DNA from: an uncultured Prevotella sp.
GTDB taxonomy: Bacteria; Bacteroidota; Bacteroidia; Bacteroidales; Bacteroidaceae
Direction: 5' to 3'
Assembly (NCBI GenBank): GCA_900314365.1
Contig: OMVH01000121.1
Coordinates: 1-19,614 of the forward strand
Length of the DNA: 19,614 nt
Shown: piece after piece, positions 1 through 7,558 of the stretch
Numbering within the stretch: position 1 is the stretch's first letter
Layout of the letters: each line of letters starts with the position of its first letter
Notes under the pieces: model-generated
The model's database searches: none
Seen by the model: only the letters and a program-made list of their open reading frames with translations
Told to the model about the DNA's origin: nothing
Made by a program: the position numbers and the translations under genes

Positions 1-294
1 ACAAAGGGCGCAGCCATTGCATCACAGCAAGGGTTTTGCTGGTTTTGGTCAAAAATAACATGAATGTCTGTCAACCCTTACCTATATGAGAATATTAAGA
101 GCATCATTCATTATAATTTAGGGTGACGCATTGACGAAGTCGGGAGTGCGCCACTCTTGGGTCCGGGTACCATAGGGTTTTACATAGAGACGTTACAACT
201 CAGAAAGAACGGAGGTGACAGGAAGAATGAATATGAACAAAAAAGAAGTTAATAAAAAATATAAGTTTTAAGTAATCGTTTCGCTTCTTTTGTG
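1..294. other. Non-coding region left of the first adhesin gene
   Basis: No open reading frame of convincing length or composition is visible. All three plus-strand frames close within the first 90 bases, so the tail of a gene left of the window cannot be excluded, but nothing recognisable is present. Two small inverted repeats can be seen: CAGCAA-GGGTT-TTGCTG at 25-41, followed by a T-rich stretch (a possible weak terminator for an upstream gene), and GAGTG-CGC-CACTC at 144-156. The segment at 121-143 resembles part of the non-coding region upstream of the fourth adhesin gene. Confidence 0.5.
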
Positions 295-302
295 TATCTT
301 TG
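266..302 (+). promoter_or_regulatory. Predicted Bacteroidota-type promoter of the first adhesin gene
   Basis: TATCTTTG at 295-302 matches the Bacteroidota -7 element TAnnTTTG. No good TTTG element lies 19-21 nt upstream, so the -33 half is weak; the A/T-rich TTTTAAG at 266-272 is all that is there. The same -7 octamer, together with TTTTAAGTA and CGCTTCTT upstream, recurs before the fourth adhesin gene at 11844-11889, which supports a functional role. The implied leader is about 65-70 nt and contains no obvious Shine-Dalgarno sequence. Confidence 0.5.
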
Positions 303-373
303 CAAATCGTAAGAGAATTTAGCCCGAAAGCAAGAAATTAAAATTTTTCATTAATATAGAAAATAGTATCAGT

Positions 374-3300
374 ATGAAGAAAATTTACCTATCATTGGCT
401 TTGTTCGCTCTCCTTGGGACGATGCCGACTAAAGCTCAGACGTTGCTCGACGAGGACTTCGAGACGGGCAGCACCGAGCTCAGCTCGCTGCCTGTAGCGA
501 AAGGCAGCGGATGGACCACAGAAGGCGATTACAAGGGTGATGCCCTTGACTTCAAGTGGCACAACTACTACAGCAAGAAGGGAGCATTGGCCGGAAGCAC
601 CAACTGCGCGGCTTGCGACGGCCCTACTTGGAGTGGCGACAAGAACAATGCCTTCGGGCCCAGAGAGGAGAAGCTCATTACGCCGGAGCTCGATCTTAAT
701 GACACCTACCAGCTGAAGTTCACTTGGAAGGTGGGTCCCACCAACGCACAGGAGACCTCGAAATACGACCTTCAGGTGCGCGTTATAGTCTCCGGTTCTA
801 CCGACACCACGACGGTGTTCTCCGTACAGGACAAGAATCTGCTTGCCAAGAGCGGAGTGCTTGTCTATCCCATCACAACATGGGACCCCTATACCTCACA
901 AGTGGACCTGAGTGCGTGGAAAGGCAAGAAGGTGAAGCTGGCTTTTGTCTATAAGATGTATACCAAATATGGGAACATAGCCTATTTGGACAACGTGAGT
1001 GTGAAGCAGTTCACTCCTTACACAGCTCCGTCGGCCTCCATCGACAACAACAGCTACAAGTTCCCGAAGATGTACATCGGCGAAAAGTTCTATACCACAC
1101 AGTTCACTCTGAAGAACGACGGTCTCGACGGTCTGAAGGTGACCGGTCTTGACCTGCCTGCCGGAGTATCCACGCCGTGGGACTACAGCTCGGTGAATCT
1201 GAAACAGTTTGAGAGCACTAAGTTCCAGCTTGCCTACACGGCCTCGCTCACATCGCCCGTCGATGCTAATGCCGTGATTCATACCACGGGTGGCGATGTG
1301 ACGATTCATCTCACCGCCACCAAGGAGGCTGTGCCGGAGGGCTACATGCTCGAATCGTTCAACAACAGTTTCCCGCCTGCCGGATGGAAGAACAGCGGAT
1401 GGAACAGGACCGTCAAGGCTCTTGAGGGCGACGGCTCGGCCTATGGCTCGGCCAGCTACGACGATGCTTATCTGGTATCACCGAGGCTCGATCTCACAAA
1501 GGGTGGCAAGCTGACGTTCACCTATATTGATGTGTTCACAAGCGAGGACGGTGGAACCTACCAGACCAATGACTTCCGTGTGGACGTGTCGTATGACAAC
1601 GGCAAGAACTGGACAACCAAATGGAAATACAACGCCAACAATGGCGGCATGGACAACTATGCCGAGCAGACTGTGGACCTCGGACAGGGTACCGACAGCT
1701 CTTATGTGAGATTCGTTGATACCGCCGTGGAGTATGATTCCGAAGAGGGCGCAGGCGAGTTTGCCGACATCTATGTCGACCGCGTGCTGCTTCCTAACGT
1801 CTATGGCGCCGACCAGGCTCCTCTCGCTCCGACGCTTGTTGCACCCAAGAACAAGGCCACGGAACTGTTGCCGAAGAACATCGAGTTCAAGTGGGAGCCT
1901 GTGCTCTTCGCAAAAGGCTATAAGCTTTATGTAGGCAGCGACAATGCCGCCAGCAACCTTGTCAATGGGCTCGACGTGAAGGATGTGACCTCTTATACCC
2001 TTGCCGCAGCCGGTTACGGTACCACCTACAACTGGAAGGTAGTGCCCTACAACGACAAGGGCGACGCCACCAATGTACCTGTATGGACCTTTACTACTCA
2101 GGCCGACGCTTCGGTTTCGAACTATCCTTATGAGGAGAACTTCACGAAGGGCAGTATTCCTAACGGCTGGACTGTTGAGGCAGCTGCTTCTTACAACCGC
2201 AAGTGGAGCGTGAACGACTACTATCCCTACGAATTTGGCAACGTGAAGAGTAATGTGCTTATGTCGGCCTACATGGCTGCACCCAACGAGCACACCACCG
2301 TCACCACACAGCAGTTCCGCCTCCCGGCAGACAAGAATATGAAGGCTTCCTTCGTCTGGACCAACGTCCATCCCAGCGATGCTACCGTCGATGCTACGGG
2401 CACCAAGGCCAAGAAGAATGTTTCGCCCAACAACGGCATCAGTGCTTGCAGCTTCGAGGTAAGTGCCAATGGCAGCGACTGGACCACGTTGAGCTACATT
2501 TCGGAGAAGGGAGATGATGCAAGCTACTGGAAGACAGAGGACATCGACCTCAGTGCTTATGCCGGTCAGACGGTGCAGTTCCGTTGGGTGCACCAGTCGT
2601 TTGCTGACTACAACCGCGACGGTGGTACCTCAGTGGCTCACTTCGTAGTGAGCGAGGCCCAGGAACTCAAAGCCGAGTTCAACAAATCCGGTTGGAACGC
2701 AGGTATCGTCAACTACAACAAGGCCAACAACTCGGGCAACACGCTCACCCTGCTCAACAAGGGTGCCAAGGAGCTCAAGGTGGCCTCGGTGAGCTTTGCT
2801 ACGCCTAACTTCACGACCACACTCGCAGCCGGCGACGTGATTGCCGTGGGTGCCAGCAAGGCATTCAGCATCCAGTTCAATGCGAACGAGACGGCCGCAA
2901 AGGTGGCAGACAAGATGACCGTCAACTTCGAGGGCGGCTATAGTACAACCTTCGATGTCAGCGGTGAGGCTCTGCGTCAGGACCAGCTCTACTACGGATT
3001 TGAGAATAATTCGCTGGACTACAGCTGGAAGAATGACTTCACTATGTTCGATGTTGACAATACAGCCAACGAGAAATTCACTTATTATCTCAGCGAGGCT
3101 GAAAATGACGGGTCGAAGTACGCCTTCACGCAGGTGTGGCTCAACAATCCTAATGCCACGGCTTACGACGGCACAGGTGCACTTCTCACCGGTACTCCTG
3201 TCTCGGGTACAGGCAACGACTGGCTGGTGAGCAAGGCCTTGAAAGTGGGTTCCAACGCCTCCTTCTCGTTCTATGCCCGCAACTTGGAGCAGACCAACAG

Positions 3301-3742
3301 TGTGCTTCCTGCCGGAAAGAATAAGATTTCCGTGCTCGTGAGCACCACTGACAATGCTTCTACCTCATCGTTCACGGAGAAGCTGCTCCCTGAGGAGGAG
3401 ATTCCTTACTTGGGCGCCAATGAGTGGAAGCAGTACTCCTTCGACCTCTCCAAGTACGCCGGCAAGACCATCTATGTGGCCATTCACCATACTTCTGCCG
3501 AGGATGTCATGGAAGCCTTCTATGACCACTTCCTCTTCGAGGGACTTGCCACTGCCACGACCGGTATCGAAAGCGTGAAGACCGTAGGTGCCGACTCCGA
3601 TGTGACGGTTTACAGTGTTGATGGTACTCTCGTCGCTTCCGGTAAGGCAGCTCAGGTGCTGGGTTCGCTGCATAAGGGCCTTTATGTTGTGAAGGCTAAG
3701 GAAGGCAGCAAGGTGAAGACTTTCCGTTACGCCCGTAAGTAA
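374..3742 (+). CDS. Secreted multi-domain adhesin-like protein with four choice-of-anchor J (cleaved adhesin) modules
   Basis: Predicted surface or secreted binding protein of 1122 aa. Residues 1-22 form a signal peptide ending at AQ. By eye the modules are: jelly-roll cleaved-adhesin domain at ~25-213, Ig-like choice-of-anchor D-type domain at ~222-318, second cleaved-adhesin at ~323-478, FnIII at ~486-576, third cleaved-adhesin at ~583-763, Ig-like domain at ~765-867, fourth cleaved-adhesin at ~870-1058, and a sorting-type tail at ~1064-1122 (TGIES...VYSVDG...GLYVVKAKEG). Domains 1 and 2 end in the usual D-N-V or D-R-V strand, but the third lacks that aspartate. A CxxC pair (C78, C81) sits in the first domain. 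The modules are of the gingipain/HagA haemagglutinin type, but there is no catalytic domain. It is first of three probable co-transcribed genes. The start is set by the signal peptide. The ligand is unknown. Confidence 0.88.
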   Translation: MKKIYLSLALFALLGTMPTKAQTLLDEDFETGSTELSSLPVAKGSGWTTEGDYKGDALDFKWHNYYSKKGALAGSTNCAACDGPTWSGDKNNAFGPREEKLITPELDLNDTYQLKFTWKVGPTNAQETSKYDLQVRVIVSGSTDTTTVFSVQDKNLLAKSGVLVYPITTWDPYTSQVDLSAWKGKKVKLAFVYKMYTKYGNIAYLDNVSVKQFTPYTAPSASIDNNSYKFPKMYIGEKFYTTQFTLKNDGLDGLKVTGLDLPAGVSTPWDYSSVNLKQFESTKFQLAYTASLTSPVDANAVIHTTGGDVTIHLTATKEAVPEGYMLESFNNSFPPAGWKNSGWNRTVKALEGDGSAYGSASYDDAYLVSPRLDLTKGGKLTFTYIDVFTSEDGGTYQTNDFRVDVSYDNGKNWTTKWKYNANNGGMDNYAEQTVDLGQGTDSSYVRFVDTAVEYDSEEGAGEFADIYVDRVLLPNVYGADQAPLAPTLVAPKNKATELLPKNIEFKWEPVLFAKGYKLYVGSDNAASNLVNGLDVKDVTSYTLAAAGYGTTYNWKVVPYNDKGDATNVPVWTFTTQADASVSNYPYEENFTKGSIPNGWTVEAAASYNRKWSVNDYYPYEFGNVKSNVLMSAYMAAPNEHTTVTTQQFRLPADKNMKASFVWTNVHPSDATVDATGTKAKKNVSPNNGISACSFEVSANGSDWTTLSYISEKGDDASYWKTEDIDLSAYAGQTVQFRWVHQSFADYNRDGGTSVAHFVVSEAQELKAEFNKSGWNAGIVNYNKANNSGNTLTLLNKGAKELKVASVSFATPNFTTTLAAGDVIAVGASKAFSIQFNANETAAKVADKMTVNFEGGYSTTFDVSGEALRQDQLYYGFENNSLDYSWKNDFTMFDVDNTANEKFTYYLSEAENDGSKYAFTQVWLNNPNATAYDGTGALLTGTPVSGTGNDWLVSKALKVGSNASFSFYARNLEQTNSVLPAGKNKISVLVSTTDNASTSSFTEKLLPEEEIPYLGANEWKQYSFDLSKYAGKTIYVAIHHTSAEDVMEAFYDHFLFEGLATATTGIESVKTVGADSDVTVYSVDGTLVASGKAAQVLGSLHKGLYVVKAKEGSKVKTFRYARK

Positions 3743-3817
3743 CATGCATCTGGCATAAGGTCGGGCTCCAAGGGAGTCAGCTTCCCGAGAGCATTTCCGC
3801 CTCCATGCTGGAAAACG

Positions 3818-3848
3818 TCAGGGCGTGCTTTTCTGAAGTACGCCCTGA
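3818..3848 (+). other. Intergenic stem-loop between adhesin genes 1 and 2
   Basis: Left arm 3818-3830 (TCAGGGCGTGCTT) pairs with 3836-3848 (AAGTACGCCCTGA) as 13 pairs with one G-U, around the loop TTCTG. Only two T residues follow, so it is a poor intrinsic terminator. It may stabilise or punctuate a polycistronic mRNA, or cause partial termination. Confidence 0.55.
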
Positions 3849-3882
3849 TTGGCTTCAAGCCTATACCTTATTATATATAGTG

Positions 3883-3913
3883 CAGAGCCGGCGACTCATA
3901 AGTCGGAACTCTG
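3883..3913 (+). other. Bulged stem-loop just upstream of adhesin gene 2
   Basis: CAGAG (3883-3887) pairs with CTCTG (3909-3913). Inside, CCG and ACT pair with AGTCGG across a GCG bulge and a short CATA loop. It ends 18 nt before the ATG at 3932, so it could influence translation initiation. Stability was not calculated. Confidence 0.35.
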
Positions 3914-3931
3914 ACAAACAACTTACTATTG

Positions 3932-6900
3932 ATGAAAAAACTATACTTCCTCCTTGTACTCATGCTTTGTGGTTTGTCTTTACAGGCACAGACCCGCGAC
4001 AAGAAGCTCACCATTGCAGTGACGACGACAACCAAGGAAAACCTCAGTGGGCAGACTGTCGGGCTCGTCCAAACCGACTATGCCGTTGGCTATGGCACCC
4101 TTACGCTCGATGGCAATGGCAAATGCAGCGTGAAGGTATATGCCGGTCCGCACAAGCTTACCGTCAGCCGCAGTGGCTACCAGACAGCCGAGAAGACCTT
4201 CACCGTCAACAGCGACACCACGGTGAGCGTAACTCTCAGCGAGCTTGTGACGAAGCCTTATGCGCTTGATGCTAAGGTCAGTCACGACGTGATGACCGGA
4301 CGCAACGACATCGCTGTCACTTGGAACACTCAGGCGCCGGTGTTCTCCGACGACTTCGAAAGCTACGATGCTTTCTCCGTCAAGTTCGGAGCCTGGACAG
4401 GCATTGATGCCGACCAGCAGGCAGCCGCCGCCCTTGAGGGTGACTATCCTAACCGCGGTGCCCTGGAATATGCACAAATCATAAATCCTCTCGCTGTCAC
4501 TCCCACCTGGTGGTATTCTTATCCCGTGCTCAGGCCGAGGAGCGGCAAGCAATATGTCGGTTTCATTCGCACCAGTTCCGGTAATGCCAACGACGACTGG
4601 CTCATCTCGCCAGCCTTCACTCCTGGTACCGACAACGTGCTGACCTTCTATGCCAAGGCTGCCGATGCCTACCCTGAGCGTTTTCAAGTGTACATCACCA
4701 CGAAGACCGACAATCCCACTCAGCAAGACTTCACGCGCCTTGATGAAGGCAACTACGAGCAAGTAGACTACAAGCAATGGCATAAAATGCAATACAGTCT
4801 TGCCGCCTACGAAGGCAAGCCGGTGAAGTTTGCCATCCGCTACATCGGTGACTATAGTTCCCTGCGTTCCTTCATGCTGATGATTGACGATGTCAGTGTG
4901 GGGCAGGCCGACCTACAAGCCAGTGCGAAAGCCCCTTCGCGCAGGGTAGCACGCCGCTCGCCGCGTAATCCCAACGAAAAGTTCAAAGTCTTCCTCGACG
5001 GCAATCTGGTAGGAACCACTTCCGACTACTCCTACACACTGGCCGATGTAGCCACTGGCAGCCACACGGTGGGCGTTCAGGCCGTGTATGTTGACACACT
5101 TAGCGAGACTTCTACCATCCCTGTCGACATCCCGAAAGACAATGCCAAGGTAACTTTCAACGTCAGTGCTGACAGTAAGCTCAGCGCTAATGGACAGTCT
5201 GTCAATATCACCAATCAAGCCACGGGACAGGGCTATACCCTCACTGTCGCCGATGGAAAGGTGGAGATACCATCGCTGCCCTTTGGCACTTATCTTGTCA
5301 ACATAGAGGAAGGTGCTTTCAATAGTTTCGAGCATACCTATGAGGTGAAGGCTGATGCAAACTTCAACATTCAGCTCACCGACAAGGTGCGCGACCCGTT
5401 CAATATCTCAGCTGACGTGAAAGAGAATGCAGACGGTACGGGTAATGTGGCCCTGCGGTGGAACCAGGATTTTGCCTTCAGCGACAGCTTTGAGTCGTAT
5501 GACGATTTTGCCACCGGTACTTTCGGCCCGTGGAAGAGCATTGATAACGACCAGATGCCGGTCTATCCCATCTCGCTTAACAACACCATTATCAGCTTCC
5601 CAGGCTCGGGAACAGCAACCAATCCTAAGGCTCTTGCCCCGGTTGTGTTCAACCCGTCAACCACAACACCGCCCATGTTGCCTACCGACAAGGCAATGGC
5701 ACCTCCGACAGGAGCAAAGGAGATTGTGTTCTTCTCGCCTCAAGGTGCACAGGCCGACAAATGGCTCATCTCGCCCGAGCTTAACATTCGTGACGGCTAT
5801 AAACTACAAGTGACGGCTAAGTCTTATGCTGAGACTTACCCGGAGACCCTCGAGTTTGCAGTGAGCACCGAAGGTGATGACCCCTCTGACTTCACTGTGC
5901 TAAGTACAGCGGCCCAAATGCCGGCTGACCAATGGACTAAGTATGAGACCGACCTCTCAGCCTACAGTGGCAAGAAGGTGCGCGTGGGCATCCATTATAC
6001 CTCAAAGGACACCTTCTTTGCTCAGTTGGATGATTTCCGTGTGGGTCCTGCTGAGAGTGCCGATGCAACTGTCGACTACGGTAATGTGATAAACTATGAG
6101 GTGTTCCTCGACGGAGGATTGGTCGGCCGGAGTGACAGCGCCGCTTATGAATTGACGAACGTCAGCGTGGGTACTCATACGGTAGGCATCAGAGCCGTCT
6201 ATATGAACAGTGAGTCGAAGACCACCACTTACACCTTTACAGTAAAGGGCAAACCGGCCGTCTTCAATTATCTCAATACCGGTTACCGCTATAAGAAGGC
6301 AGGCGAGACTGTTGATGTTTTCGCACAGTTCAAGAATACAGGGTCGAAGGACATCAACAAGTATGTCGTCAGTCTCGACCTTGACGGTGCTGTCTACACT
6401 GAGACCGTCAGCGAGGCCGTGAAAGTAAAAGGCACTGATGCTTGGGAGCATAACCTGAAGCTCTCCAACGACATTAAGCCCGGCCGCCATGTGGTGAAGG
6501 TCTCAATCACGTCGGTCAACGACTCCGTGCTCGACGATAAGCCCGTGATAGCCGACAGCTTCTACGTCTATACGGAGAGTTTTGCTCGTCAGATGACCTA
6601 CTTTGAGCAGTATGCCGATGAAGATAACGTCTATTCTGCTGCCAGTAACAGTATCATTGCTTCCACGCAGAAGTCGGCCAAGACACCCTTCGCTCTTGTT
6701 AATGTCTATCGTGAGGGGAATTCCTTGGCTATTGACGACGGCAAAGCTCTCTGCGACCGCTATGCTTACACATGGCCCAGCTTCACGCTCGACCGCTCCT
6801 ATTATCCCGGTGAGAGCCACATAGCTTACGACTTCAACAGCTACTCCTTGGGAGCTCCGTCGTTAGTGGTGGGTATTCTTAATGAAATGCTTGGACAGGA

Positions 6901-7489
6901 GTATGTCAATCCGGCATTTGCTACGATTGCAATTAATCCTAAGTATGACTCTTCCAGTCGTACCCTTAAAGTGGATGTAAGTGGCAAGGTTGCATCCGAC
7001 TACAAGGCCATGTTCGGCAATGTGGCTCTTACGGTCATGCTCACCGAAGACAGCATTGACGCACCACAGACTGTCTACAGTGGCGGGTCGGCACAGGAAG
7101 AGCGCCACTACCTGCACAACAACGTACTGCGTCAGTATCTCTCAGCGCCCAACGGCGACGAGCTCGAGCTCTCAGGCTTTGATTACAGCACTGCTTACAC
7201 AGCCGTACTGCCTTCGAACTTCGATGCCTCGCATCTGCGTGTTGTCGCTATTGTCACCCGCTACGCCCCGTCCATAACTGACGCCAACGTCATGACGATG
7301 GATGTGCTCAATGCCTATAGCGTCAAAGTAGGTCCTTCGACTGGTATCCGTTCCACAACTATGAATGAGGAAGCACCTAAGGAGTACTATTCCATTGACG
7401 GACGGAGACTTGACAACAGTGCATTGCCGCAGGGAGTGGTGATAGAGAAGCAAGGCAACCAGAGTCGCAAGATAATCATCAAACATTAA
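3932..7489 (+). CDS. Secreted adhesin-like protein with two cleaved-adhesin modules and an Omp28-like domain
   Basis: 1185 aa from the ATG at 3932; an in-frame TTG at 3929 is a less likely start. The signal peptide spans residues 1-20 (ending LQAQ). Visible modules are: carboxypeptidase-regulatory/PEGA-like sandwich ~24-105; cleaved-adhesin 1 ~138-325 (ending LMIDDVSVG); Arg-rich linker ~333-350; short gingipain-type FnIII (FLDGNLVG...GSHTVGVQAVY) ~350-396; second regulatory-like sandwich ~404-482; cleaved-adhesin 2 ~515-705; second short FnIII ~721-770; Ig/CARDB-like domain ~775-880; Omp28-like region ~885-1133; C-terminal tail ~1137-1185 (TGIRS...YYSIDGRRL). Omp28 features seen are the WPSFTLDR strand, a YLHNNVLRQYL helix and a conserved end (VLNAYSVKVG). 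The redox CxxC usual in Omp28/thioredoxin folds is absent. Function is probably surface binding. It lies 189 bp after the previous gene with no promoter seen. Confidence 0.87.
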   Translation: MKKLYFLLVLMLCGLSLQAQTRDKKLTIAVTTTTKENLSGQTVGLVQTDYAVGYGTLTLDGNGKCSVKVYAGPHKLTVSRSGYQTAEKTFTVNSDTTVSVTLSELVTKPYALDAKVSHDVMTGRNDIAVTWNTQAPVFSDDFESYDAFSVKFGAWTGIDADQQAAAALEGDYPNRGALEYAQIINPLAVTPTWWYSYPVLRPRSGKQYVGFIRTSSGNANDDWLISPAFTPGTDNVLTFYAKAADAYPERFQVYITTKTDNPTQQDFTRLDEGNYEQVDYKQWHKMQYSLAAYEGKPVKFAIRYIGDYSSLRSFMLMIDDVSVGQADLQASAKAPSRRVARRSPRNPNEKFKVFLDGNLVGTTSDYSYTLADVATGSHTVGVQAVYVDTLSETSTIPVDIPKDNAKVTFNVSADSKLSANGQSVNITNQATGQGYTLTVADGKVEIPSLPFGTYLVNIEEGAFNSFEHTYEVKADANFNIQLTDKVRDPFNISADVKENADGTGNVALRWNQDFAFSDSFESYDDFATGTFGPWKSIDNDQMPVYPISLNNTIISFPGSGTATNPKALAPVVFNPSTTTPPMLPTDKAMAPPTGAKEIVFFSPQGAQADKWLISPELNIRDGYKLQVTAKSYAETYPETLEFAVSTEGDDPSDFTVLSTAAQMPADQWTKYETDLSAYSGKKVRVGIHYTSKDTFFAQLDDFRVGPAESADATVDYGNVINYEVFLDGGLVGRSDSAAYELTNVSVGTHTVGIRAVYMNSESKTTTYTFTVKGKPAVFNYLNTGYRYKKAGETVDVFAQFKNTGSKDINKYVVSLDLDGAVYTETVSEAVKVKGTDAWEHNLKLSNDIKPGRHVVKVSITSVNDSVLDDKPVIADSFYVYTESFARQMTYFEQYADEDNVYSAASNSIIASTQKSAKTPFALVNVYREGNSLAIDDGKALCDRYAYTWPSFTLDRSYYPGESHIAYDFNSYSLGAPSLVVGILNEMLGQEYVNPAFATIAINPKYDSSSRTLKVDVSGKVASDYKAMFGNVALTVMLTEDSIDAPQTVYSGGSAQEERHYLHNNVLRQYLSAPNGDELELSGFDYSTAYTAVLPSNFDASHLRVVAIVTRYAPSITDANVMTMDVLNAYSVKVGPSTGIRSTTMNEEAPKEYYSIDGRRLDNSALPQGVVIEKQGNQSRKIIIKH

Positions 7490-7499
7490 TATCATAAAC

Positions 7500-7531
7500 G
7501 GTTCTGCTTCCCTACAGAGGGAGGCAGAACC
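7500..7531 (+). other. Strong intergenic hairpin between adhesin genes 2 and 3
   Basis: Arms 7500-7513 and 7518-7531 pair over 14 positions (one G-U) around the loop ACAG. The stem starts GGTTCTGC and ends GCAGAACC. No T-tract follows (CATGTTGAATC), so it is not a typical intrinsic terminator. It begins 11 nt after the stop of gene 2 and ends 27 nt before the start of gene 3. An mRNA-stabilising or processing element is plausible. Confidence 0.6.
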
Positions 7532-7558
7532 CATGTTGAATCATTAAAACACAAGCTT

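Noticed and set aside
604..616. Possible haem c attachment site (CxxCH) in adhesin gene 1
   Set aside because: The residue after CAAC is aspartate, not histidine.
1478..2593. 371-codon open frame on the minus strand opposite adhesin gene 1
   Set aside because: It has no signal peptide or domain, an unusual composition rich in V, G, I and H, and lies wholly inside a well-supported gene; it is a shadow of codon bias on the other strand.
3805..4269. 154-codon plus-strand frame overlapping the start of adhesin gene 2
   Set aside because: It has no signal peptide or domain and overlaps the signal peptide and first module of gene 2 in another frame.
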